Origin: Phenylobacterium sp.
Lineage (GTDB): Bacteria; Pseudomonadota; Alphaproteobacteria; Caulobacterales; Caulobacteraceae
Reading direction: 5' to 3'
Assembly: GCF_013822795.1 (NCBI RefSeq)
Contig: NZ_PNLB01000014.1
Coordinates: 1 to 64,000, forward strand
DNA: 64,000 bases
Every line of letters begins with the position of its first letter. Position 1 is the stretch's first letter. Below, one piece after another: positions 1 to 8,660 of this stretch. The notes under the pieces are model-generated. The model saw nothing but the letters and a program-made list of their open reading frames with translations, was not told where the DNA came from and ran no database searches. The translations under genes were made by a program, and so were the position numbers.

Positions 1-792
<792 letters not shown>

Positions 793-1002
793 ATCAGGGA
801 TCCTTCCTCTGTTCTCGGCCGCTCTTGAACCACATCGGGGATCGCGCGCTTTTCGGGGCGGACACACAGCGTTCGTCCCAGCGCCGCGTACGCCCCCCAA
901 GGTGGCGACGGCCGCGCGCGTCATAGACCCTGATTTCCTAACCGTCCATGCAGGGGACGGCATTTCCTCGCTACCTGAGAATCACCCGCAAGGAGCTGGC
1001 GC

Positions 1003-1614
1003 GTGATCGAGGCGCTGGTGATCGAAAATCTGGCGCTCGAGCGCGGCGGAAGGCTTTTGTTTTCGGGACTTAGCCTCGAACTGCCAGCCGGGCGGGCGGC
1101 CGCCCTGGTCGGTCGCAACGGGGCCGGCAAGACCAGCCTGCTGCGCGCCATCGCCGGGCTCGTGCCGTTGGCGGAGGGCGCCGTCCGCTTCGGGTCGCTG
1201 GACGCCGTCGACGCCCGCGCCGAGCACATCCATCTGGCCGGTCACCAGGACGGCCAGAAGCCCGCTCGCACCGCATGGGAAGAGCTGGCGTTCTGGGCGC
1301 GCTGGAGCGGGGCCAGCGAGACGGCCGCGCGCGAAGCCGCCGCCCGGCTGGAGCTGACCCGGCTGCTGGACCTGGAGGTGCGGCGACTGTCGGCCGGCCA
1401 GCGCCGGCGTCTTTCGCTGGCCCGGCTGCTGGCCGCGCCGCGCGCGCTCTGGCTGCTCGACGAGCCGCTCAGCCCGCTCGACGCCGACTGGCGCGCCCGC
1501 TTCGGCGAGATCATGGGCGAGCATCTGGCCGGCGGCGGAATGATCGTCGCGGCGGTCCACGACCCGCTGCCGATCCCCGCCCTCACTGTCGAGATCGGGG
1601 AGACCGCGCCATGA
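1003..1614 (+). CDS. ccmA: Heme exporter ATPase CcmA
   Basis: Cytoplasmic ABC ATPase of the CcmABCD complex, which releases heme-loaded CcmE in System I cytochrome c maturation. The 203-residue length is typical. Walker A GRNGAGKT is at residues 37-44, the signature LSAGQRRR near 130, and Walker [13 protein letters not shown] near 150. The start is GTG at 1003, chosen because AGGAG at 991-995 is correctly spaced. Its stop overlaps the ccmB start (ATGA), so the two are translationally coupled. CcmE, CcmF and CcmH are not in the window. Confidence 0.96.
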   Translation: MIEALVIENLALERGGRLLFSGLSLELPAGRAAALVGRNGAGKTSLLRAIAGLVPLAEGAVRFGSLDAVDARAEHIHLAGHQDGQKPARTAWEELAFWARWSGASETAAREAAARLELTRLLDLEVRRLSAGQRRRLSLARLLAAPRALWLLDEPLSPLDADWRARFGEIMGEHLAGGGMIVAAVHDPLPIPALTVEIGETAP

Positions 1615-2276
1615 GCCGCGCCATGGCCCTGCTGTCGCGCGAGGCGGCCTTGGCCTGGGGCCGCGGCGGCGGTCCGATGGTCTCGCTGGCCTTCTATGCC
1701 GGGGTCGCCACCCTGCTGCCGCTGGCCACCGGGCCCGAACCCGCGCGGCTCGCCGCCATCGCGCCCGGCGCGGCCTGGGTGGCGTTGGCGCTGGCCGCCC
1801 TGCTCTCGCTCGACCGCCTGTTCGAGCGCGACTACGAGGACGGGGCGCTCGACCTGCTGACGCTGTCGTCGGTGCCGCTGGAGATCGCCTGCGCGATCAA
1901 GTGCCTGGGACAGTGGTTGGCCACCGCCGCGCCGCTGGCGTTCGCCGCGCCGGTGGCGGCCATCGCGCTCGGGGCCAAGCCGCACCTGGCGCCGCTGATT
2001 TTCGCCTGCGCGCTGATGGGCGGGCTGGCCTTCGCCTTCGTCGGCGGCATCGGCGCGGCGCTGAGCCTGGGTGCGCGGCGCGGCGGGCTGCTGACCGCGG
2101 TGATCGTCCTGCCGCTGTTCGTGCCGCCGGTGATCTTCGGCGGCGGGGCGCTGGACTCGTTCGCCGGCGGGCTGCCGTGGAAGGCGGGCTTTGCACTGTT
2201 GGCCGCCTATGCGGCGGCGGCCGTGGCGCTGGGCCCGATCGCCATGGCCGCGGCCTGCCGCAACGCGCTGAGCTAG
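1611..2276 (+). CDS. ccmB: Heme exporter permease CcmB
   Basis: Integral membrane partner of CcmA. The 221-residue protein is almost entirely hydrophobic with about six transmembrane segments and the family segment [17 protein letters not shown] near residues 67-83. The ATG at 1611 overlaps the ccmA stop. Ten bases downstream the opposite-strand NTF2-like gene ends, so the ccm transcription unit is interrupted here; ccmC lies 1.7 kb further on. Confidence 0.94.
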   Translation: MSRAMALLSREAALAWGRGGGPMVSLAFYAGVATLLPLATGPEPARLAAIAPGAAWVALALAALLSLDRLFERDYEDGALDLLTLSSVPLEIACAIKCLGQWLATAAPLAFAAPVAAIALGAKPHLAPLIFACALMGGLAFAFVGGIGAALSLGARRGGLLTAVIVLPLFVPPVIFGGGALDSFAGGLPWKAGFALLAAYAAAAVALGPIAMAAACRNALS

Positions 2277-2285
2277 CTCGGAAGC

Positions 2286-2741
2286 CTAGTCCGTCACCGG
2301 CGGCTGCGGCTTGGGCTGCCACATGGCGTTGACGATCACCCAGCGGTCGCCAAACCGGCCAAGGTGGAAGTAGTCGATGAACCAGGGCGTTTCGACCCGC
2401 GCGACCGCCACGTCGCCGGCGATGTCGAGCACCTCGACCTTGCGCTCCCAGTTCTCGCGCGGGGTTTTCAGCACGCCGCGTCGCGTCAGGTCGACCAGCT
2501 CTTCCTTGCTCATCCGGCGCAGGCCCAGCGCCTCGTCGGGCGTCGGCTTCACGGCCCGCTTGGCGAGGTCGGGATGCAGCGAGCGCGCGACGCGGTCGGG
2601 ATCGCCCTCCAGCTGGCCATCGACATAATCGTAGGCGGTCGCCTCGATCTTGCGCACCGCAACGGGGTCGAGGTCGGCCGCCAGGGCCGGACCGGCGACG
2701 AGGGCGCAGGTCATGGCCAGCCCTGCGAGAAGGTTGCGCAT
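2286..2741 (-). CDS. Secreted NTF2-like / lumazine-binding-like protein
   Basis: 151 residues beginning with a Sec signal peptide (MRNLLAGLAMTCALVAGPALA, cleavage expected near residue 22). The mature part has an SnoaL/NTF2-like pattern: a helix with DYVDGQLEGDPDRVARSLHPDLAKR, then beta strands ending DRWVIVNAMW. This matches the putative lumazine-binding subgroup. Ligand and role are unknown. The ATG just before the signal peptide was chosen over upstream in-frame starts. It converges with ccmB at a 9-base gap and is divergent from the Spy-like gene. It sits inside the ccm locus with no evident functional link. Confidence 0.75.
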   Translation of the reverse strand: MRNLLAGLAMTCALVAGPALAADLDPVAVRKIEATAYDYVDGQLEGDPDRVARSLHPDLAKRAVKPTPDEALGLRRMSKEELVDLTRRGVLKTPRENWERKVEVLDIAGDVAVARVETPWFIDYFHLGRFGDRWVIVNAMWQPKPQPPVTD

Positions 2742-2912
2742 GAAGTCCGTCTCCGTGTTGCGCTGGGCCTGAGCGCCCGAAAGCTGCGCGGCGTGTAATC
2801 GAACCAGCAGAAGCGCTTGCGTCATTGTCGACGAAAACCCTCCTGGCCGCGACGGACTTCGCCAACCGCGCCGTTGAACGGTCAGAGGGGCGGCAACCGG
2901 AGCATACGACCT

Positions 2913-3410
2913 ATGACCTTCACCAAACTCGCGCCGATCGCGCTCGGCGGCGTCCTGCTGACCAGCCTGATGGCCAGCGCCAGCCTCGCCCAGCAACCGC
3001 CGCCCGCCGCCGCGCCCGGCCAGCCGCGTGACGGCCGCGGCGAGTGGCGCCGTGCGGATCCGGAAGCGATGGCCGCCCGCCGCGCCGAGCACCTGCGCGC
3101 GGCGCTGCAGCTGCGGCCCGACCAGGAGCCGGCGCTGAAGGCGTTCCTCGACGCCGGCAAGCCCGCCGCCCGCCCCGCGCCTGGCGACCGCGCCGCCATG
3201 GCCCAGATGGCCACGCCGCAGCGGCTCGACGCCCAGCGGGCGCGGATGACCGAGCGGCTGGCCCGCTTCGACCAGCGCGCCGCGGCGACCAAGAAGTTCT
3301 ACGCCCAGCTGAGCCCGGCCCAGCAGAAGGCCTTCGACACCCTGGCCCAGCGCGGCCCCGGCAAGGGCATGGGCGGCGGTCGGGGCGGCCACGGACCGCA
3401 GCGCGGCTAG
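2913..3410 (+). CDS. Periplasmic Spy/CpxP-like protein
   Basis: 165 residues: signal peptide to about residue 26 (ending SLAQQ), a proline/alanine linker, then a helical, Arg/Gln-rich domain with the LTxxQ-type motif LSPAQQKAF near residue 134, and a Gly/His-rich tail. Spy/CpxP family members are periplasmic chaperones or stress sensors, often binding metals. The basic helical composition supports the family; the precise role is inferred. It is divergent from the NTF2-like gene across 171 bases, with GGAG upstream of the start. Confidence 0.7.
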   Translation: MTFTKLAPIALGGVLLTSLMASASLAQQPPPAAAPGQPRDGRGEWRRADPEAMAARRAEHLRAALQLRPDQEPALKAFLDAGKPAARPAPGDRAAMAQMATPQRLDAQRARMTERLARFDQRAAATKKFYAQLSPAQQKAFDTLAQRGPGKGMGGGRGGHGPQRG

Positions 3411-3438
3411 TCCGCTCCCGTGCTAAAAGGGACGGGCG

Positions 3439-4029
3439 ATGCTGTTCAAGGCGCCCGTCCTGGCGGCCATCGCGGAGGGCAAGGTCAACCTGGCCTTCCG
3501 CCGGTGGCGCAAGCCGACCGTTAAGGCCGGTGGGACCCTGACCACGCCGGTCGGGGTGCTGGCCATCGACGAGATCACCGTCGTCGCGCCGGAGGCGATC
3601 AGCGACGCCGACGCGCGCCGGGCCGGCTATGCCGACGCCGCGCAGACGCTGGCTGCCCTGGAGGGCGAGGCCCCGATCCACCGCATCGCCTTCCGCCTCA
3701 TCGGCGAGGACCCGCGCCGGGCCTTACGGCTCGATGTCTCGGACGATGCCCTCGATGAGATCGAGACGCGGCTGGCCCGGCTTGACGCCCGCGGGCCGTG
3801 GACCGCCGCGGTGCTTGAGCTGATCGCCGCCCATCCGGGCGTGCGGGCGCCGGACCTGGCCGCCCGGCTGGGCCGCGAGACGCTCGCCTTCAAGACCGAT
3901 GTGCGCAAGCTGAAGGCCATGGGCCTGACCGAGAGCCTCGAGGTCGGCTATCGCCTGTCGCCCCGCGGCCAAGCGCTGCGCACGCGCCGCTTGCAGGCAG
4001 GGTCGCCCGAGGCTAAGCCGCAGGCATGA
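3439..4029 (+). CDS. ASCH/PUA-like domain protein with winged-helix C-terminus
   Basis: 196 residues. The N-terminal 95 residues look like an ASCH (PUA-like) domain: MLFKAPVLAAIAEGKV..RRWRKPTVKAGG, then a beta segment VLAIDEITVV. The C-terminal part (about 110-185) resembles a winged helix: HPGVRAPDLAARLGRETLAFK..VRKLKAMGLTES. ASCH domains are thought to bind RNA or nucleotides. AAGGGACG precedes the start. Its stop overlaps the ccmC start (ATGA), so it is co-translated with ccmC although no role in heme export is known. The fold assignment is by eye. Confidence 0.6.
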   Translation: MLFKAPVLAAIAEGKVNLAFRRWRKPTVKAGGTLTTPVGVLAIDEITVVAPEAISDADARRAGYADAAQTLAALEGEAPIHRIAFRLIGEDPRRALRLDVSDDALDEIETRLARLDARGPWTAAVLELIAAHPGVRAPDLAARLGRETLAFKTDVRKLKAMGLTESLEVGYRLSPRGQALRTRRLQAGSPEAKPQA

Positions 4030-4754
4030 TCCCGGCGCCGGCCTTTTTGTCGAATCCCGAGCGGTTCATGGCCTTTTCCCGCTGGGCCGCGCCGATGTTC
4101 GGCGTCATCGCCGTGGCGTTGGCCTTGGCCGGTCTCTGGCTCGGCTTCACCGCCCCCGAAGACTACCAGCAGGGCGACACCGTCCGGCTGATGTTCATCC
4201 ACGTGCCGGCCTCTTGGATGAGCATGTTCGTCTACGCCTGCCTGGCGACCGCGAGCTTCCTGGCGCTGGTGTTCCGCCACGCCCTGGCCGACGCGGCGGC
4301 CCGCGCCGCGGCGCCTCTGGGCGCGGCCTTCACCTTCATGGCGCTGTTCACCGGCTCGCTCTGGGGCCGCCCGATGTGGGGCACCTGGTGGCAGTGGGAC
4401 GCGCGGATGACCTCGGTGCTGGTGCTGTTCCTGGTCTACCTCGCCTACATGGCGCTGCGCGCCTCGCTCGACGACGAGACCAAGGCCGCCCGCGCCTGCG
4501 CGATCCTGGCCCTGGTCGGGGCGGTGAACCTGCCGGTGGTCAAGTTCTCGGTCGACTGGTGGAACACGCTGCACCAGGGGGCCTCGGTGTTCCGCGCCGA
4601 AGGCCCGGCGATGACCAACGACTATCTGTGGCCGCTGCTGCTGATGGGCCTGGCCTATATGTCGGCCTTCGGCTCGCTGTGGCTGGTCGGCATCCGCGCC
4701 CAGGTCTGGCGCCGCCGGGCCGAGGCCGCCGCCCTGCGCGCGGCGAGAGGATAA
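4026..4754 (+). CDS. ccmC: Heme handling protein CcmC
   Basis: Inner-membrane protein that attaches heme to CcmE. 242 residues, about six transmembrane segments. The tryptophan-rich periplasmic heme-handling motif WGTWWQWDARMTS is at about 117-129, flanked by conserved histidines in FIHVPASW (about residue 58) and LHQGASV (about 182), which in the family are axial heme ligands. The start overlaps the preceding stop. ccmD follows after 4 bases. Confidence 0.96.
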   Translation: MIPAPAFLSNPERFMAFSRWAAPMFGVIAVALALAGLWLGFTAPEDYQQGDTVRLMFIHVPASWMSMFVYACLATASFLALVFRHALADAAARAAAPLGAAFTFMALFTGSLWGRPMWGTWWQWDARMTSVLVLFLVYLAYMALRASLDDETKAARACAILALVGAVNLPVVKFSVDWWNTLHQGASVFRAEGPAMTNDYLWPLLLMGLAYMSAFGSLWLVGIRAQVWRRRAEAAALRAARG

Positions 4755-4758
4755 CCCG

Positions 4759-4905
4759 ATGCTCGATCTCGACGCCGGCAAGTACGCGCTGTTCGTGTGG
4801 CCGGCCTACGGCCTGACGGCGCTCGTCTTCCTCGGCATGATCGTCTTCACGCTGCGCCAGTCGCGCGCCTGGCGCCGCCGAGCTGAGCGGGACGGCGACC
4901 AGTGA
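4759..4905 (+). CDS. ccmD: Heme exporter small subunit CcmD
   Basis: 48-residue protein: short N-terminus MLDLDAGKYALFVWPAYG, one transmembrane helix (about 15-33), then an Arg-rich cytoplasmic tail TLRQSRAWRRRAERDGDQ. This is the typical CcmD layout. CcmD stabilises CcmC-CcmE and is required for release of heme-bound CcmE. It lies 4 bases after ccmC, and its stop overlaps the GTG start of ccmG (GTGA), so ccmC-ccmD-ccmG form a coupled operon. Confidence 0.92.
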   Translation: MLDLDAGKYALFVWPAYGLTALVFLGMIVFTLRQSRAWRRRAERDGDQ

Positions 4906-5417
4906 ACCGCACCCTCGCCTTCCTGCCGCTGGCCGCGCTGCTGGCGCTCGGCCTGCTGTTCGGCCTCTATTCTCTCAAGCGCGATCCTCAGGTCCAGCCC
5001 GACGCCCTGGTCGGCAAGCCGCTGCCCGACCTGACCTTGCCGACGCTCGACACCGGCCGCCCGGTGCGGCTGCACGACGCCGCCCAGCCCGCGCCGGTGC
5101 TGGTCAACATCTTCGCCTCGTGGTGCGCCCCCTGCGAGATCGAGCATCCGGTGCTGGTCGACCTGAAGAAGCAGGGCGTGCGCATCATCGGCGTCGCCTA
5201 CAAGGACGCGCCCGAGAACACCAAGGCCTTCATCGGCCGGCTCGGCGATCCCTATGCCGAGCGCCTGGTCGACCGCGACGGCCGCGCCGGCATCGACCTC
5301 GGCGTCACCGGCGTGCCCGAGACCTATCTGGTCGGCCCCGGCGGGACGATCCTGGCCAAGCACACCGGACCGCTCACCGCGGAAAAGGCGCGCGAACTGC
5401 TGGCCAAGGCGCGCTAG
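4902..5417 (+). CDS. ccmG: Cytochrome c maturation thiol:disulfide oxidoreductase CcmG/DsbE
   Basis: Membrane-anchored periplasmic thioredoxin-fold protein that keeps apocytochrome c or CcmH cysteines reduced. 171 residues: an N-terminal transmembrane anchor (LPLAALLALGLLFGLYSL), a DsbE/ResA-like domain with the WCAPC active site near residues 74-78, and the cis-proline region GVTGVPETYLV. The GTG start overlaps ccmD. It ends the ccmC-D-G unit; the next gene is 85 bases downstream. Confidence 0.95.
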   Translation: MNRTLAFLPLAALLALGLLFGLYSLKRDPQVQPDALVGKPLPDLTLPTLDTGRPVRLHDAAQPAPVLVNIFASWCAPCEIEHPVLVDLKKQGVRIIGVAYKDAPENTKAFIGRLGDPYAERLVDRDGRAGIDLGVTGVPETYLVGPGGTILAKHTGPLTAEKARELLAKAR

Positions 5418-5435
5418 GCGAAAGCGCCACCGGCG

Positions 5436-5489
5436 TTAACCAATCCTTGAGGCGGCGCAACGAAACCTCGCCAAGGTTCCGTTAACCAT
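5436..5489 (+). promoter_or_regulatory. Possible CtrA-type boxes upstream of the 81-residue gene
   Basis: TTAA at 5436, seven bases, then TTGA at 5447, one mismatch from the CtrA consensus TTAA-N7-TTAA. A second half-site TTAACCAT is at 5482-5489. Both lie in the short gap before the gene at 5503. The second box is only 13 bases from the start codon, so it could only act on a leaderless or internal transcript. Confidence 0.3.
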
Positions 5490-5502
5490 AGTTGCGCCGT
5501 CC

Positions 5503-5748
5503 GTGAGCACCATCCGCCCGCCGATCTTTCCGACCCCGCAGCCGCAGGCCCAGCCTACGGCGCGCAACAGCGCCCAGCAGGCGTTCTTCACCGCCGCGAT
5601 GGGCCGCCCGGCCGCCGCGGCCCAGCCGCAGGTCCAGGCTCAGCCGCAGGCGCCGGCCGCGCCGGCCCAGCGCATGCCCGCTTCGCTGCCGGCCGACCCG
5701 CCGCAGAGAATCCTGCGCCCGGGCTCGATCCTGGACATCCGGGTCTGA
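5503..5748 (+). CDS. Small Pro/Gln/Ala-rich protein of unknown function
   Basis: 81 residues from a GTG start. The body is low complexity and probably disordered (TPQPQAQPTARNSAQQAFF, then PQVQAQPQAPAAPAQR). The C-terminus RILRPGSILDIRV is the only ordered-looking segment and may be a short interaction motif. No signal peptide or membrane helix. The next in-frame Met is residue 33, so the GTG is the plausible start, though no clear ribosome-binding site precedes it. It converges with the MarR gene 9 bases away. Confidence 0.6.
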   Translation: MSTIRPPIFPTPQPQAQPTARNSAQQAFFTAAMGRPAAAAQPQVQAQPQAPAAPAQRMPASLPADPPQRILRPGSILDIRV

Positions 5749-5757
5749 CGCAGGCGG

Positions 5758-6339
5758 CTAGGCCGCCTTCTTGAGCTTCTTTTTCTTGGGTTTGTCGGCC
5801 TTGGCCTTCTTCGGCTTGTCGGCCTTGTCCGCCTTCGGCTGCTTGGCCGCGGCGATCGGCACCGGCGCGGCCGCGGCGTCGTCGCCGGCGCGGATCAGGT
5901 CGCGCAGTCCGGTGGTCAGGGCCTCGCGCTTGGCGCTCGACAGCAGCCGCAGCAGCCGGGCGTCCGCCGCCGCCATCTTCGGCTTGGCCTCGGCCAGGGC
6001 CAGGCGGCCCGTTTCGGTCAGACTGACGGCGTTGGCGCGGGCGTCGGCGGCGGAGCGTTGGCGCTCGAGCATGCCCTTGACGATCATCCGCGCGACCATA
6101 TCGGCCAGAGTCGAGCGGTCGATGCCGGTGATGCGCACCAGGTCGGTCTGGGTCAGGCCCTCATAGGCCTCGACCGCCGCCAGCACCGCATACTGTCGTT
6201 GAGTGACGCCGCCCTCGCCCTGTTCGTCGGCATAGATGTCGAGCGCCAGCTGCAGCGCCCGGTGCAGCAGGTGGCTGGGCGATTTCTCGAGGGCCGGCAG
6301 ACCCTTCTTCGGCTTATCCTGGGACTTCGACTTGGCCAT
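5758..6339 (-). CDS. MarR-family regulator with lysine-rich C-terminal tail
   Basis: 193 residues. The winged-helix core spans about 20-150: VTQRQYAVLAAVEAYEGLTQ, recognition region DLVRITGIDRSTLADMVARM, wing KGMLERQRSAADARANAV. After about residue 155 the chain becomes an Ala/Pro/Lys tail with repeated KADK/KPKK units ending KKKKLKKAA, similar to histone H1-like or AT-hook basic tails, which most MarR proteins lack. MarR proteins are usually ligand-responsive repressors. The start at 6339 gives a normal N-terminus and leaves two palindromes upstream. Target genes are unknown; yciB lies upstream in tandem. Confidence 0.85.
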   Translation of the reverse strand: MAKSKSQDKPKKGLPALEKSPSHLLHRALQLALDIYADEQGEGGVTQRQYAVLAAVEAYEGLTQTDLVRITGIDRSTLADMVARMIVKGMLERQRSAADARANAVSLTETGRLALAEAKPKMAAADARLLRLLSSAKREALTTGLRDLIRAGDDAAAAPVPIAAAKQPKADKADKPKKAKADKPKKKKLKKAA

Positions 6340-6356
6340 CCGGTTCCACCCCCGCC

Positions 6357-6405
6357 TGTCGACACGCCTGGACGCTACCGGCTTACGGTGTCGATTTGAC
6401 GACAC
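6357..6405 (-). promoter_or_regulatory. Candidate MarR operator pair
   Basis: Two related palindromes lie just upstream of the MarR start: TGTCGACA at 6357-6364 and GTGTCG-N6-CGACAC at 6388-6405. They share the TGTCG/CGACA half-site. Position and symmetry fit an autoregulatory operator. Confidence 0.45.
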
Positions 6406-6444
6406 ATGGTCAGTGGACGGCGGCGGCGCCAGGGGCGCCGATCG

Positions 6445-7053
6445 CTATTCGACGTGGGGCGGCGGCGGCTCGTCGGTCTTGGCGTACTTCATCATCAGCG
6501 GCACCTGGGCGAAGCCGAACAGCACGGTGAGGATCAGCAGGCCGGGGAAGCGGAACACCACCCAGACGTCGTCGGGTTGGGTGCGCCAGACGATCTCGTT
6601 CAGCCCCGCCAGGGCCAGGAAGAACAGGCCGTAGTTCAGGGTCAGCTTGCGCCAGCCCTCGTCGGGCATCTTCATCGCATCGCCCAGCAGCAGCTTCAGC
6701 GGGTTCTTGCGCAGGACCCAGCCGCCCAGCAGCGCCACGCCGAACAGGCTGTTCATCACCGTCGGCTTCAGCTTCACAAAGCGGACGTCGTGGAAGAACA
6801 GGGTCAGGCCGCCGAACACCAGGGCCGCGCCGCCGGCGATCAACGGGAACGGAGCGATGCGCTTTTCGAAGGCCAGGCCGACGATGAGCCCCAGGGCCGA
6901 ACCGCCGACCAGCCACCAGGTCGACTGGACCAGGGCTTCCTGCGAGGTCATGCCGGCCCCGCGGTTGAGGAAGAAGCCGATCAGGAACGCGGCCAGGCCG
7001 CCGTAGTCGACGACGCCGCGGACCCACTTGCGGGCGCTGGGGGAGAGCTTCAT
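6445..7053 (-). CDS. yciB: Inner membrane protein YciB / septation protein A (IspZ)
   Basis: 202 residues, about five to six hydrophobic helices. Family landmarks are LVQSTWWLVGGSALGL, FHDVRFVKLKPTVMNSLFG, MKMPDEGWRKLTLNYGLFF and NEIVWRTQPDDVWVVFRFPG. Members of this family affect envelope synthesis and division through the elongasome/divisome; the molecular activity is not settled. The start overlaps the ftsY stop (ATGA), so translation is coupled, and the ftsY-yciB pairing is conserved in alphaproteobacteria. Confidence 0.93.
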   Translation of the reverse strand: MKLSPSARKWVRGVVDYGGLAAFLIGFFLNRGAGMTSQEALVQSTWWLVGGSALGLIVGLAFEKRIAPFPLIAGGAALVFGGLTLFFHDVRFVKLKPTVMNSLFGVALLGGWVLRKNPLKLLLGDAMKMPDEGWRKLTLNYGLFFLALAGLNEIVWRTQPDDVWVVFRFPGLLILTVLFGFAQVPLMMKYAKTDEPPPPHVE

Positions 7054-7985
7054 GTCTCGTCGAGTCCGACCAGGGTGCGGGCGAAGGCGCGCGCCTTGAA
7101 CGGCTGGAGATCCTCGATCCCCTCGCCCACGCCGATGAGCTTGATGGGGCTGTCGGACGCCTGGGCCACCGGCACCAGCACGCCGCCGCGGGCGGTGCCG
7201 TCCAGCTTGGTCATGACGATGCCCGACACCCCGATCTGGTTGCCGAAGATGTTCTCCTGGGCCAGCGCGTTGCGGCCGACCGTGGCGTCGAGCACCAGCA
7301 GGGTCTCGTGCGGCGCGTCCGGCTCGACCTTCTTGACCACGCGGATGACCTTCAAGAGCTCGTCCATCAGGCCCTGCTTGTTCTGCAGGCGGCCGGCGGT
7401 GTCGATCAGCACCACGTCATAGCCCTCGGCCTTGGCGCGTTCGACCGCATCAAAGGCCAGGCCCGCAGCGTCCGAACCGGTGGGGCGAGACATGAAGTCG
7501 GCGCCGGCGCGCTCGGCCCAGACCTTCAACTGCTCGACCGCGGCGGCGCGGAACGTGTCGCCGGCGACGACCAGCACCTTGGCGCCGCGACCGACCAGGT
7601 CGGCGGCGATCTTGCCCAGGGTGGTGGTCTTGCCCGAGCCGTTGACGCCGATGAACATCACCACGTAGGGCCGCGCCCCGTTCAGCGGCGTGAACTCGCC
7701 CTCGCGGCTTTCGAGCTCGGCGCCGATGGCCTCGGCCAGGGCTTCCTTGATCTCGTGCTCGTCTACGCTCTTGCCGAACTTCTCCTCGGCGAAGCGCTGA
7801 GTGATGCGCGCAGCCGAGTGCGGGCCGAGATCGGCCTCGATCAGCATCTCTTCCAGCTCATCGAGCTTGGCTTGATCCAGCGGCTGCTTGGTGAAGGTGG
7901 AGACCACCTGTTCCGTCATCTGTTTCGACGAGCGTGACAGCCCGGCGGTCAGACGTTGGAACCAGCCCTTCTTCGGTTCGGTCAT
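7050..7985 (-). CDS. ftsY: Signal recognition particle receptor FtsY
   Basis: SRP receptor GTPase for co-translational membrane targeting. 311 residues, only N and G domains, without the long acidic A domain of E. coli FtsY. P-loop GVNGSGKTTTLGKI near 113, insertion-box region DTFRAAAVEQLKVW near 145, DTAGRLQNKQGLMDEL near 195 and TKLDGTARGG near 255. The N-terminus MTEPKKGWFQRLTAGLSRSSKQ is a basic amphipathic helix suited to membrane contact. It is divergent from the TRIC-type gene (47-base gap) and coupled to yciB. Confidence 0.97.
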   Translation of the reverse strand: MTEPKKGWFQRLTAGLSRSSKQMTEQVVSTFTKQPLDQAKLDELEEMLIEADLGPHSAARITQRFAEEKFGKSVDEHEIKEALAEAIGAELESREGEFTPLNGARPYVVMFIGVNGSGKTTTLGKIAADLVGRGAKVLVVAGDTFRAAAVEQLKVWAERAGADFMSRPTGSDAAGLAFDAVERAKAEGYDVVLIDTAGRLQNKQGLMDELLKVIRVVKKVEPDAPHETLLVLDATVGRNALAQENIFGNQIGVSGIVMTKLDGTARGGVLVPVAQASDSPIKLIGVGEGIEDLQPFKARAFARTLVGLDET

Positions 7986-8032
7986 GGGCCGCTTCTAGCT
8001 CGTCAAAGGGTTGCGCGATAGAGGATGAAGCC

Positions 8033-8656
8033 ATGGACGCGCTCGCCACCGCCTTCGCCTGGTTCGACTACGCCGCCGTCGCCGTCTTCGGCGCGACCGG
8101 CGCCCTGGCCGCCGCCCAACGCAAGCATGACATCGTCACCTTCGCCTTCTTCGCGGCGGTGACCGGGGTCGGCGGCGGAACCTTGCGCGACCTGCTGCTC
8201 GACGCGCCGGTCTTCTGGGTCGGCCGGCCGGACTACATGATCGTCTGCGTGGCGGCGGCGGTCGCGGTCTGGATCTTCGGCACCGGCAGCGCGCGGTTGA
8301 AGGTGCTGCTGTGGTTCGACGCCCTGGGCATGGCCGCCTACAGCGTGGTCGGCGCGGCTAAGGCGCTGTCACTGGGCGCGCCGCCGTTCTCGGCCCTGGT
8401 CATGGGGGTGCTGACCGCCTGCTTCGGCGGGATCATCCGCGACGTGCTGGCCAACGAGCCTTCGGTGCTGTTGCGGCGAGAGCTCTATGTCAGCTGCGCG
8501 CTGATCGGGGCGGCGGTCTATGTGGTTCTGGACGCCCTGGGCCTGCGCGACTACTGGACCGGCCTGCTCGGCTTCGCCGCCGCCTTCGCGGTGCGGGCCG
8601 GCGCGATCCACTACGGTTGGACCCTGCCGGCGTTTCCGGGGCGCGGCACGCCCTGA
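8033..8656 (+). CDS. TRIC-type / UPF0126 membrane channel protein
   Basis: 207 residues, seven predicted transmembrane helices arranged as two repeats, each with the glycine kink signature: GVGGGTLRDLLL in the first and CFGGIIRDVLA in the second. These are hallmarks of the prokaryotic trimeric intracellular cation channel (YicG/UPF0126) family. Physiological ion and role are unknown in most bacteria. The ATG at 8033 was chosen because upstream in-frame codons overlap ftsY on the other strand. It converges with mtaB with a 4-base gap. Confidence 0.9.
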   Translation: MDALATAFAWFDYAAVAVFGATGALAAAQRKHDIVTFAFFAAVTGVGGGTLRDLLLDAPVFWVGRPDYMIVCVAAAVAVWIFGTGSARLKVLLWFDALGMAAYSVVGAAKALSLGAPPFSALVMGVLTACFGGIIRDVLANEPSVLLRRELYVSCALIGAAVYVVLDALGLRDYWTGLLGFAAAFAVRAGAIHYGWTLPAFPGRGTP

Positions 8657-8660
8657 CGAC

